Below, in pieces: positions 1 to 6,567 of a stretch of 9,641 nt of DNA; position 1 is the first letter of the stretch; each line of letters opens with the position of its first letter. The notes below the pieces were generated by a model. That model was not told where the DNA came from. It saw only the letters and a list, made by a program, of their open reading frames with translations, and ran no database searches. The stretch is from Synergistaceae bacterium. Lineage in GTDB: Bacteria; Synergistota; Synergistia; Synergistales; Synergistaceae. The DNA lies in contig JAQVPO010000030.1 of the NCBI GenBank assembly GCA_028702015.1, positions 1 to 9,641 on the forward strand. The letters are read 5' to 3'. The position numbers were made by a program, and so were the translations under genes.

Positions 1-446
1 CCATACTTCTTGAGGTAGGCCTGACTCCGGCAATAGAATCCCTTGCAGACAGGATGCTGGTGCCTCAGAAGATATCGTGGAAGATGTCAACAAGGGGCAA
101 TTCGGCTAAATATGACGCCGATGATGAAGTATGCATCATATTGTATCGTATGACAAAGGAACTTTTTGCAAACGTTATAAAGCATTCTAACGCTTCATTG
201 GTCAATATCTGTATAAACAGAGGACCTCACGGTATTCAGGTAGTAATCGAAGACAACGGCAAAGGATTATCTAAAAAGATCAGCAGGGATGGAAATGCAT
301 CCTCTGGCCTCGGGCTTTTCAGTATAAGAGAACGCCTGATCCATATAGGCGGTGAAATGCAGATAATATCAGAAAACGGCGGCACGACCATATCCATGCT
401 TGCACCGCTTCATCTTAATGAGAAATCCACAGGAGGTTCTGAATAA
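1..446 (+). CDS. Sensor histidine kinase, C-terminal ATPase domain (5' end outside window)
   Basis: The reading frame is open from base 3 to the stop at 444-446, so the start lies upstream of the window. The visible 147 residues are the ATP-binding (HATPase_c) half of a two-component kinase. The lead-in GLTPAIESL is typical of the NarX/DegS/LiaS class, whose dimerisation helix precedes it. The N box (KELFANVIKH, about 159-188), the G1 box (IEDNGKGL, about 246-269), the G2 box (SSGLGLFSIRERL, about 300-338) and the final GGTT segment are all intact, so ATP binding should be functional. The phospho-accepting histidine and any sensor or membrane region are off the left edge, so the signal is unknown. 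The gene's end carries the ribosome binding site of the next gene and its stop touches that gene's ATG, so the two are surely cotranscribed. By family, it would phosphorylate the adjacent response regulator. Confidence 0.93.
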   Translation, partial: ILLEVGLTPAIESLADRMLVPQKISWKMSTRGNSAKYDADDEVCIILYRMTKELFANVIKHSNASLVNICINRGPHGIQVVIEDNGKGLSKKISRDGNASSGLGLFSIRERLIHIGGEMQIISENGGTTISMLAPLHLNEKSTGGSE

Positions 447-1094
447 ATGATCAGAATATTGCTTGCCGATGACCACGTGCTCTTTCGGGAAGGACTGAAA
501 AGCCTTCTTACTAAAGAAAACGACATGGAACTTGTCGGTCTTGCCTCCAACGGTGAAGAAGCTGTAAAAATGGCAAAAAGCCTGAGACCTGATGTTATCC
601 TCATGGATGTTACCATGCCCAACATCAACGGTATACAGGCTACTGAGAGAATAATGGAAGACCATAATGATATTTCGATCATAGCACTCTCCATGCACAG
701 TGATAAAAGATACATCGTAGAATCTCTTAAGGCCGGCTCCAGAGGATATATACTGAAAGAGAGTTCTCTGCAGACAGTATTGCAGGCAATAAGATCCGTA
801 ATGGCAGGTAATATATACTTGTCATCAAAAGTCTGCACTGTTATTGTTGAAGATTATTTAAAACTTATTAACAATTCGGATGAAAACACATCCCCTCCAC
901 TTTCTCCAAGGGAAAGAGAGGTTCTTGTACTCCTTGTAAAGGGGCGCAACAGCAAACAGATAGCTGATTTTCTCACTATAAGCAAAAACACAGTGGATAC
1001 ACACCGCCGCAGGATACTTGACAAACTGGGGTGCGAAAGTGTAGCAGAACTCACAAAATATGCAATACGTGAAGGATTTCTTACTCTGGAATAA
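447..1094 (+). CDS. NarL/FixJ-family two-component response regulator
   Basis: A 215-residue protein of normal family length with two domains. The receiver domain (about 1-120) has the acidic pair D8-D9, the phospho-acceptor D54 in ILMDVTMP, a Ser/Thr switch position near S82 and the conserved K104 in YILKES. The LuxR-type helix-turn-helix (about 152-210) shows LSPREREVL and then QIADFLTISKNTVDTHRRRI, the recognition-helix region. The start is the ATG directly after the kinase stop (444-446), with AGGAGG at 431-436. It should bind DNA as a dimer after phosphorylation by the upstream kinase. Its targets cannot be told from the window. No convincing rho-independent terminator follows it, so transcription may run on into the gap before yedF. 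Assignment to the family is very safe; orthology to a named regulator such as DegU, LiaR or NarL is not supportable. Confidence 0.96.
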   Translation: MIRILLADDHVLFREGLKSLLTKENDMELVGLASNGEEAVKMAKSLRPDVILMDVTMPNINGIQATERIMEDHNDISIIALSMHSDKRYIVESLKAGSRGYILKESSLQTVLQAIRSVMAGNIYLSSKVCTVIVEDYLKLINNSDENTSPPLSPREREVLVLLVKGRNSKQIADFLTISKNTVDTHRRRILDKLGCESVAELTKYAIREGFLTLE

Positions 1095-1098
1095 TTAT

Positions 1099-1377
1099 TT
1101 AACCCAACAATTTCTGTTTAGGAAAAACAATCATTAAGTTTTGATATATGTTATACTTTTCACCGCGAAGTGGATCAGACAGCACCTTTTTTACGCAAGG
1201 AGAATAAACATCTATGCCTGTTTTTTTACATGCACACCAAATATTTACCTGATCCTCCAATGAGATGCAGGGGCTGCATTCCATAGAGGATCATTGCTGT
1301 GTGTCCGAGCAACAGGCGTAAACATTTCAAAAACAGAACAAAACGCTTCCGCTCCACATCTCAACTGCTTTCCTCCT
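1099..1377 (-). pseudogene. Possible decayed small gene, divergent from yedF
   Basis: On the minus strand a strong ribosome binding site (AGGAGG, 1377 down to 1372) is followed within 7-14 bases by TTG, ATG and GTG codons in three different frames. None leads to a complete recognisable protein. The ATG frame (from 1359) meets TGA at 1329-1327 and again at 1293-1291, then stays open to 1099. That last part encodes a cysteine-rich stretch (SSMECSPCISLEDQ, then CACKKTGIDVY). The spacing SS-xC-xxC with a following K-x-GI-x-V resembles, from memory, the second half of the DUF3343 putative Se/S-carrier proteins, which often accompany yedF. The first half cannot be matched without frameshifts and a deletion. 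A chance open frame remains quite possible, so this is a weak call. Confidence 0.22.
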
Positions 1378-1580
1378 TTCATATGCTGTCCCGGATTTGG
1401 CGTGATTTCACCTGTATGGCGAAACTGACGTGCAAATTAGGAACAAATAAAATTACCCGTACAGGTCTTTTGATTTTCCGGTGTGCTCCCTAAGCATTTT
1501 AGAGGAGCTTTCCTGATCTGCCAGAGGCCAGCCTCGATCTAATATCAAAATACTTGCCAATGCTGTCCTGCAGAAATACC

Positions 1581-1604
1581 GGACATGCAGCAGGACATGC
1601 AGCA
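1581..1604. repeat. Two perfect tandem copies of a 12-base unit
   Basis: GGACATGCAGCA occurs twice head to tail (1581-1592 and 1593-1604). Part of the repeat (GCAGGAC, 1590-1596) is complementary to GTCCTGC at 1565-1571, so a 7-bp stem with an 18-base loop could form just upstream of yedF. The element lies about 100 bases before the yedF start. It may be a simple duplication; no function can be read from it. Confidence 0.6.
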
Positions 1605-1698
1605 GCGTGCCAAGTCCAGAAATTCAGGAATACTGCATCCATATGAGTGTTTTTCTGTTATTTCGCCAATAGTAACTTATCATGAGGAGGATACAAAA

Positions 1699-2268
1699 AT
1701 GAAAAAAATTGATACAAGAGGACTTGAGTGCCCCAAGCCGGTCATCAAGACAAAAGAGGCAGTGGACAGCGGCTGCAGCGAACTTTGTGTAATCGTTGAC
1801 AATGAGATAGCAGTGTCGAATGTGACAAGATTTCTTGAAGGCCAAGGCTTCGCAGTAACGCGGGAAGACAAGGAGTGGATAGAACTTGTCGGCAAACGTA
1901 CGCAAGCAGCCGATAAAAAAGCAAATGGCAGCAGATATGCTGTCTTATTTACATCAAACAAGCTCGGCGCTGAATCGGGCGGACTGGGTGAAGTACTTAT
2001 GAAAGCATATGTCGGCACTCTCGCAGAAAAAGAAGAACCTCCTGTTGCTGTAGCGCTAATGAATGACGGAGTCAAGATGGCACTTGAAGAATCTTCTGTG
2101 ATGGATACACTGGGCAAACTGGAAGCAAAGGGCACATCAGTCCTTGTCTGCGGAACATGTACAAAACATTTTGGGATTACAGACATGGTCAGGGTCGGCG
2201 TTATTTCAAACATGTTCGAGATAACGGAAGCAGTCTTCAGTGCCGATAAATATATCGTCATCGGCTAA
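1699..2268 (+). CDS. yedF: YedF-type selenium-metabolism protein (TusA-like plus DsrE-like domains)
   Basis: A 189-residue cytoplasmic protein. Residues 1-66 are a TusA/SirA-like fold with the signature RGLECPKP; C11 is the sulfur (or selenium) carrying cysteine of that family. Residues about 78-189 are a DsrE/DsrF-like domain with LGAESGGLGEVLMKA and a late VCGTCTKHFG segment (C151, C154), followed by the VGVISNMFEI region that I associate with YedF proteins. This two-domain build matches the family named selenium metabolism protein YedF, found mainly in genomes that use selenium; the exact reaction is not known. The start chosen is the ATG at 1699, after GAGGAGG (1684-1690). An upstream in-frame ATG at 1585 would add 38 residues with no ribosome binding site and no family match. 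selD, selA or selB are not in the window, so selenium use by this organism is only suggested. C26, C30, C151 and C154 are extra cysteines worth noting. Confidence 0.9.
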   Translation: MKKIDTRGLECPKPVIKTKEAVDSGCSELCVIVDNEIAVSNVTRFLEGQGFAVTREDKEWIELVGKRTQAADKKANGSRYAVLFTSNKLGAESGGLGEVLMKAYVGTLAEKEEPPVAVALMNDGVKMALEESSVMDTLGKLEAKGTSVLVCGTCTKHFGITDMVRVGVISNMFEITEAVFSADKYIVIG

Positions 2269-2535
2269 ACAGCATTAACAGAAACTTTTTTAAGCTTTGA
2301 ACATAGAGATAAATGGGAGAGGAGGGGGAAAAATGCTGAATAGGCTCTGACGAGGTTACTCTGCGTTGGTATGCGCTGTGTTTTGTGGCAGGTCAGATAA
2401 TAATACTGTGATTATGTTGTCAGCAGATTCGCCTATGAAAGCATCCCCTTTGCCGGATAGACTTCCTGTTGGCATATGAATTCTGTATTGTCTGCTTTTT
2501 AGTGAATTTATGATGGACTGACAGGAGTGTTTTCT
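2269..2535. other. Leader region before the transport cluster
   Basis: This 267-base stretch separates yedF from the first receptor gene and should hold the cluster's promoter or operator, but no convincing -35/-10 pair stands out. It contains a strong ribosome binding site (AGGAGGGGG, 2320-2328) directly before an ATG at 2333. That ATG opens only five codons (Met-Leu-Asn-Arg-Leu) before TGA at 2348-2350. The frame after that TGA is open to another TGA at 2483-2485. On the minus strand a 39-codon open frame (2475 down to 2356) lacks a ribosome binding site. No known protein is recognisable in either frame. Confidence 0.5.
2333..2350 (+). other. Five-codon upstream ORF with a strong ribosome binding site
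   Basis: ATG at 2333 follows AGGAGGGGG by a normal spacing and stops at TGA after Met-Leu-Asn-Arg-Leu. It lies about 185 bases before the TAXI receptor start. It could be a leader peptide, a remnant of a lost gene start, or chance. There is no run of regulatory codons and no alternative terminator hairpin next to it, so attenuation is not supported. Confidence 0.25.
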
Positions 2536-3486
2536 ATGTTTAAGAAAATATCAATAGCAGCTGTAGTTGTATTATTCGCACTTACGGCGGTAATTCCCGC
2601 ATTTGCGGGGACATTTATCAACATAAGCACCGGCCCTACCGGCGGGACATATTACCCGGTCGGCTCAGGCATAGCTAAAATATGGAACGACCATGTGCCG
2701 GATGTAAAAGCAAGCGCACAGTCAAGCGGCGGAACGCGGAATAACATTCAGATCATGGAAAGCGGCAGCGCTGAAGTTATTTTTGCCGACGGACTCTACT
2801 ATGACGCATATAACGGACTTGCGAGCTACAAAGGAGAGCCCAAAAAATTCATGAGAGCTCTTGTTCCCCTATATCCAGAAGCAGTACATATCGTTGTGCT
2901 TAAAGGCAGCGGCATCAAAACGATCCAGGACCTTAAGAACAAGAGAGTCTCTGTCGGAGCAGTAGGAGGAAGTGTATCTATAACAGCGGATGCTTTATTC
3001 AAATTTGCCGGACTTGATCCCGAAAAAGATCTGAAACGTGAATTCCTGGGACACAGCGAATCTGTCTCCGCACTGATGGACAAGCAGATCGATGCTGCCG
3101 TTACAGTAGGCGCTATAGGTATCTCAAGCGTCGTTGAGCCTATGACGCTTGGAATTGTAAATCTTATCGACATATCTGATGACCTGGTCGAAAAAATGAT
3201 TAAAAAAACCCCTTATTTTGCGAAAATGACAATCCCTGCAGGCAGCTATACCGGACAGAAAAAAGATATCAAAACATTCAGCAGCCCGAATATCCTCGCA
3301 ATAGATCAGAAAGTTGATGAAAAAACTGCATACCTTATGACAAAAGCACTTTTTGAAAACAAAAAAGCTCTTGTCGTCATCAGTGCAAGGATGTCGGCAA
3401 TGAACCCCGCAAGCGTGAAAGATATAAGAATCCCTCTACATCCGGGAGCAGTCAAATATTATAAAGAGATTGGAATCATTAAGTAA
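2536..3486 (+). CDS. TAXI-family solute receptor, secreted
   Basis: A 316-residue extracytoplasmic solute-binding protein. Residues 1-24 are a classical signal peptide (charged MFKK, hydrophobic core, AFA just before the mature G25) with no lipobox cysteine, so the mature protein should be free in the periplasm or secreted. The mature part begins with INISTGPTGGTYYPVG and then ASAQSSGGTRNNIQIM, the hallmark of the TAXI (TRAP-associated extracytoplasmic immunogenic) receptors. QDLKNKRVSVGAVGG (about 131-145) is also typical. TAXI proteins normally deliver substrates such as organic acids or glutamate-like compounds to a fused TRAP permease, but none is next to this gene. The start is the ATG at 2536, with AGGAG at 2523-2527; an in-frame GTG at 2527 falls inside that site and is rejected. 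The next gene is 55 bases on with no terminator, so the two are probably cotranscribed. The substrate is unknown. Confidence 0.9.
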   Translation: MFKKISIAAVVVLFALTAVIPAFAGTFINISTGPTGGTYYPVGSGIAKIWNDHVPDVKASAQSSGGTRNNIQIMESGSAEVIFADGLYYDAYNGLASYKGEPKKFMRALVPLYPEAVHIVVLKGSGIKTIQDLKNKRVSVGAVGGSVSITADALFKFAGLDPEKDLKREFLGHSESVSALMDKQIDAAVTVGAIGISSVVEPMTLGIVNLIDISDDLVEKMIKKTPYFAKMTIPAGSYTGQKKDIKTFSSPNILAIDQKVDEKTAYLMTKALFENKKALVVISARMSAMNPASVKDIRIPLHPGAVKYYKEIGIIK

Positions 3487-3541
3487 AAACGACAGACCAA
3501 ATTAAAATGCATATTGAAAAATAGAGGGAGGAATTTTTACA

Positions 3542-4642
3542 GTGAAAAAACATATATGCTCTATCCTTGCTGCACTTACAGCACTCTGCAGCACAGCTGC
3601 TTTTGCAGCTGACATCCCCACGCTTCACGCAGGCTACACAATAACCACCCATCAGGAATCATTCATGGTAGCAATGGTCCTAGGTGACAAGCTCAAAAAC
3701 ATGGGGGTCTGGCTGGAACCAATAGTTGAAAAAGAAAAATATTACCTCTACAAAAATGGAGAAAAGGTAGCAAAGCTGAACGTTATAGTAACAAAAAGCG
3801 GCTCTGAAGCTACGACCCTGTTTGCCCAGGGACACCTTGACCTTACCACCAACTCATTCCCGGCAATGCTCTCCGGAATTGACAGAGGGACCGCAATTAA
3901 AGTACTTGCTCCTCTGCAGGCAGACGGTGTTGCTATGGTCGCAAGGACAGGACTTAATATTAAGGGCTGGAAAGCATTCAAACAGTTTGTACAGAAATCT
4001 CAGAAACCTGTAATAGTGGGATACCATTCACCGACAAGCGCGCCAAAGATCCTATTTGAAGCCGCTATGGCAGAAAGCGGATTAAAAATTACTGAGGATG
4101 CTAACGCAACAAAGGCAAAAGCTGATATCCTGATGATGGATTTGAAGGGGCTTTCAAACGTGATCCCGGCAATGACCGCAAAACAGGTCGATTTTGCGGT
4201 CGTTCCCGCTCCGACCCCTGAGATCGTGGAATATAAGAAACAGGGAACTATAGTCCTCCAGCTCTCTGAACTTCCGCCGGCAGGTAAATGGAAAAGCTTC
4301 CCCTGCTGCTGTATCGCAGGCAGAACAGAGGTCATAGAAAAACATCCTAAGGCTGTTAAAGCCTATGTTGAGCTTCTCTCGAAGTCAAGCGAATGGTGCA
4401 CAAATAACAAGCATGAAGCTGCAGAAGCGGCATCGTCTCTCCTCGGTATTCCAGTAGAAGTCATTGAAAAAGCAAAAATGGAATATTCAACAAAAGTCAC
4501 AAAGACGTGGCTCAAAAATGCAGCTTTCTATCCGGACATGCTTAACAAGCTTGGCAAAATGACCGGCAAGCTCAAAGGCAAAAAACTTAATGAAGTCAAA
4601 AATGATATCTTTGACTTCCGTTTTACAGCTATAGAAAAATAA
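3542..4642 (+). CDS. ABC-type NitT/TauT-like substrate-binding protein, secreted
   Basis: A 366-residue secreted receptor. Residues 1-23 form a signal peptide ending near AFA-A, without a proper lipobox. The mature protein has the overall pattern of the NMT1/SsuA/TauA class: a beta strand with GYTITTHQESFMVA, a segment SGSEATTLFAQGHLDLTTNS (contact with substrate and hinge), then GYHSPTSAP (160-168) and later an FPCCC segment (C255-C257) with another cysteine at C286. Compared with ordinary taurine or sulfonate receptors it carries an additional stretch around 62-84 (EKEKYYLYKNGEKVAKL). The combination of HSPTSAP and FPCC suggests a distinct subfamily that I cannot tie to a substrate. The start is GTG at 3542 after GGGAGG (3526-3531), spacing 10. 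The permease and ATPase of the same importer follow. It is separated from them by a strong hairpin, consistent with a need for more receptor than membrane parts. Confidence 0.88.
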   Translation: MKKHICSILAALTALCSTAAFAADIPTLHAGYTITTHQESFMVAMVLGDKLKNMGVWLEPIVEKEKYYLYKNGEKVAKLNVIVTKSGSEATTLFAQGHLDLTTNSFPAMLSGIDRGTAIKVLAPLQADGVAMVARTGLNIKGWKAFKQFVQKSQKPVIVGYHSPTSAPKILFEAAMAESGLKITEDANATKAKADILMMDLKGLSNVIPAMTAKQVDFAVVPAPTPEIVEYKKQGTIVLQLSELPPAGKWKSFPCCCIAGRTEVIEKHPKAVKAYVELLSKSSEWCTNNKHEAAEAASSLLGIPVEVIEKAKMEYSTKVTKTWLKNAAFYPDMLNKLGKMTGKLKGKKLNEVKNDIFDFRFTAIEK

Positions 4643-4657
4643 GAATATTCTCAACAG

Positions 4658-4690
4658 CTGCATCACGGCCGTTCTTTGTCCGTGATGCAG
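4658..4690 (+). terminator. Intercistronic hairpin, possible partial terminator or mRNA-stabilising stem
   Basis: CTGCATCACGG (4658-4668) and CCGTGATGCAG (4680-4690) form a perfect 11-bp stem with an 11-base loop, 15 bases after the receptor stop. The sequence after it is TCCGTTTTATATTT, a diluted T-run, so full termination is doubtful. By analogy with other ABC importer operons, such a stem often protects the upstream receptor mRNA or lets only part of the transcripts continue. The role is inferred; the hairpin itself is plain in the sequence. Confidence 0.65.
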
Positions 4691-4728
4691 TCCGTTTTAT
4701 ATTTACGAGCTTCTTTCGGAGGTATATC

Positions 4729-5595
4729 ATGAAAACAGCAGCGACTAAGGCTTTATCCATCATAAAAATCTTTACATCACTTATTTCTCCGCTTATTGCC
4801 CCGCTCATCCTGCTTGCCGTATGGCAGTACGCGTCTGTAAAAATAGAGAACGAAGTCGTCCTGCCGCCTGTGGCCCAGGTATTCGACATACTTCTTCATC
4901 CAGAAAAAGACTTGCTTAGTATGGGCTCCCTTACTTCCAATGTTCTAATGAGCACAATAAGAGTTATGTTCGGTTATCTGGCCGGTGTGATCCTGGCTGT
5001 TCCGCTTGGTATTCTGATGGGTTATTACAAGAAGGCAAACAGAATACTAAACTCACTTGTAGAGATACTGAGGCCGCTTCCGCCGCTTGCATGGATACCG
5101 CTTATCCTGGCATGGTTCGGTGTAGCGAGCTTTGCTACAATAATCGGTATTGAAGAGGGAGAGTGGTACGTCCTGCTCAACAACGTAAAAATCTCTATGC
5201 TTATCATTATATTCATCGGAGCATTTTTCCCTGTCCTGCTGAACACTATACAGGGAGTATCGTGCGTCAAAAAGACGTTAATTGACTCAGCGCTCGTACT
5301 GGGTGCATCGGAGCGGGACATTTTCTGTAAAATACTGATTCCAGCCGCTGCCCCGTCAATTGTGACAGGAATGAGACTAGGACTCGGGGTATCATGGATG
5401 TGTCTTGTCGCCGCAGAAATGATGCCTGGAAGCATTTCCGGGATCGGATATATCATAACCCATGCATACACACTGGCAAGGACAGATATCGTTATAGCAG
5501 GCATGATCAGCATAGGCATGATTGGCCTTCTGATAGATGTCTCTTTCAAAAAATTTGAAAACAGTCGTTTTGCATGGCAGAGGCTCTCAAAATGA
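4729..5595 (+). CDS. ABC transporter permease (SsuC/TauC-like)
   Basis: A 288-residue inner-membrane protein of the binding-protein-dependent permease fold. Predicted spans lie at about 20-36, 78-98, 115-135, 155-178, 213-232 and 253-272. LPPVAQVFD near the N-terminus and RPLPPLAWIPLILAWFG (115-131) are class signatures. The EAA loop that docks to the ATPase is intact at about 186-205 (DSALVLGASERDIFCKI), followed by PAAAPSIVTGMRLGLGVSW. Between WFG (131) and IGAFFP (163-168) there are about 17-19 more residues than in the standard WFGIGE-SKI-type loop; the extra part includes IGIEEGEWYVLLNN. By topology this loop should face outside, towards the receptor. The start ATG has GGAGG at 4718-4722. 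The gene's TGA overlaps the ATPase ATG, so the two are translationally coupled. Confidence 0.92.
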   Translation: MKTAATKALSIIKIFTSLISPLIAPLILLAVWQYASVKIENEVVLPPVAQVFDILLHPEKDLLSMGSLTSNVLMSTIRVMFGYLAGVILAVPLGILMGYYKKANRILNSLVEILRPLPPLAWIPLILAWFGVASFATIIGIEEGEWYVLLNNVKISMLIIIFIGAFFPVLLNTIQGVSCVKKTLIDSALVLGASERDIFCKILIPAAAPSIVTGMRLGLGVSWMCLVAAEMMPGSISGIGYIITHAYTLARTDIVIAGMISIGMIGLLIDVSFKKFENSRFAWQRLSK

Positions 5596-6341
5596 AACAG
5601 CTCATACAGATAAAAGAAGTCAGAAAAGAATTTCTTCTTGAAAAAGGAGAAAAAGTTTCAGCACTTGACGGTATAAATATGGACATATACGACAAAGAAT
5701 TTATCTGCCTTCTCGGCCCCTCCGGCTGCGGAAAATCAACTCTGCTCAGAATACTTGCAGGACTGGAAACTGCAACGGAGGGATACGTTTTTTACAACGG
5801 GGAGCCAATATCTGCGCCCTCACGTGATCGAGGAATGGTCTTTCAGGAGTATTCGCTCCTTCCCTGGCGAACTATTGCAGAAAACATAGCACTTGGCCCT
5901 GAATTCAAGGGAATATCCAGGACAGAAAGAAAAAAGATCGCCCTTGACTATCTCTCAAGAGTAGGTCTTGAGAAATTTGCCGATGCCAAGCCCCACGAGC
6001 TTTCCGGCGGGATGAGGCAGAGAGCAGCTATTGCAAGAGCTCTGGCAAACAATCCAGAGGTCCTTTTGATGGATGAGCCTTTCGGAGCGCTTGACGCTCA
6101 TACAAGAGTCCTGCTGCAGATAGAACTTCTGAAAATATGGGAACAGAATAAAAAAACTGTTGTTTTTGTCACCCACAGTGTTGACGAAGCTATATTCCTG
6201 GCTGACAGGGTAATCGTAATGACGTCCCATCCCGGACGTGTCCTCAAAAGCATCAACGTAGAGTTTGCAAGACCGCGCTCGCGTTTTGCTGAAGGTTACG
6301 GAAAGATGATGGAAGAGATCTTCAACCTGCTCGAAAAATAA
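5592..6341 (+). CDS. ABC transporter ATP-binding protein (SsuB/TauB-like)
   Basis: A 249-residue ATPase of the NitT/TauT importer class, of normal length. All catalytic elements are intact: Walker A GPSGCGKST (42-50), Q-loop Q85 in VFQEYSLLPWRT, signature LSGGM (137-141), Walker B VLLMDEP with catalytic E162, D-loop GALD, and switch H195 in VTHSVDEA. LLPWRT after the Q-loop is characteristic of nitrate, sulfonate and taurine importers. The start chosen is the ATG at 5592, which overlaps the permease stop as ATGA and has a GCAGAGG site at 5577-5583 with normal spacing. The in-frame ATG at 5574 would add six residues and has no such site. With the permease and one of the two upstream receptors it should complete the importer. 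Confidence 0.95.
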   Translation: MKQLIQIKEVRKEFLLEKGEKVSALDGINMDIYDKEFICLLGPSGCGKSTLLRILAGLETATEGYVFYNGEPISAPSRDRGMVFQEYSLLPWRTIAENIALGPEFKGISRTERKKIALDYLSRVGLEKFADAKPHELSGGMRQRAAIARALANNPEVLLMDEPFGALDAHTRVLLQIELLKIWEQNKKTVVFVTHSVDEAIFLADRVIVMTSHPGRVLKSINVEFARPRSRFAEGYGKMMEEIFNLLEK

Positions 6342-6353
6342 TACTGAACACCA

Positions 6354-6384
6354 TGCGTGTGAAAATAGCAACGGTCACACCGCA
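6354..6384 (+). terminator. Weak hairpin after the ABC ATPase gene
   Basis: TGCGTGTGA (6354-6362) pairs with TCACACCGCA (6375-6384), giving nine pairs and one bulged C, 12 bases after the ATPase stop. There is no T-run behind it, so it is at most a factor-assisted end or an mRNA 3' stabiliser. The rest of the 226-base convergent gap to the LysR gene holds no gene and no stronger terminator. Confidence 0.35.
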
Positions 6385-6567
6385 GACAGTATAGAAAGCT
6401 AATTTACAGTGATTTCTGCCCTCAGCTGCATCGGTAAACAAGCAGCATGCCGCAGCGATATCACTAAGCAACACGGAGCAATGCGGCTATACTGATAAAG
6501 CATCACGAACAGAACCGAATGTGAGGGAGAAAAACTGTTTCTCAAATAATAAAAACCTTTTAAACAC

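Larger units (their letters stand above)
1095..1698. other. Gene-free gap between response regulator and yedF
   Basis: About 600 bases with no intact gene that I can support. It holds an extended -10-like element on the plus strand (TGTTATACT, 1149-1157) without a recognisable -35 box. It also holds a small palindrome ATGCAG-GGG-CTGCAT (1265-1279), a minus-strand AGGAGG (1372-1377) followed by broken frames (described separately), and a 12-base tandem repeat with a hairpin (1565-1604). The plus-strand open stretch 1299-1493 has no ribosome binding site and reads like non-coding sequence. The part just before yedF should contain that gene's promoter, but no good -35/-10 pair is visible. Confidence 0.6.

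Noticed and set aside
1291..1359. In-frame TGA codons on the minus strand (1329-1327 and 1293-1291) read as selenocysteine because yedF is next door.
   Set aside because: No convincing hairpin follows either TGA, the product matches no selenoprotein, and three frames are equally broken. Decay or non-coding DNA is simpler.
1320..1440. Cobalamin-riboswitch-like fragments on the minus strand (GGTGAAATC then CCGGGACAGC).
   Set aside because: The conserved downstream B12-box pattern and the usual paired elements are missing, and no cobalamin gene follows.
1299..1493. Plus-strand open frame of 64 codons.
   Set aside because: No ribosome binding site, basic low-information composition, no family resemblance; likely chance.
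2333..2485. Reading through TGA at 2348 to make a 50-residue selenoprotein.
   Set aside because: The sequence after the TGA forms only a 3-4 bp stem, the product is unrecognisable, and a second TGA ends the frame.
2470..2490. Possible sigma-54 promoter (TGGCAT then TTCTG) before the TAXI gene.
   Set aside because: The -12 GC is absent, so the essential pair is not met.
6449..6487. GCCGCA and TGCGGC inverted repeat in the convergent gap as a terminator.
   Set aside because: Six-bp arms 27 bases apart with no T-run; too weak to call.
6527..6543. GAGAAA-AACTG-TTTCTC hairpin as the LysR gene terminator.
   Set aside because: The stem is AT-rich and short and no T-run follows on the minus strand, so it is not a convincing terminator.
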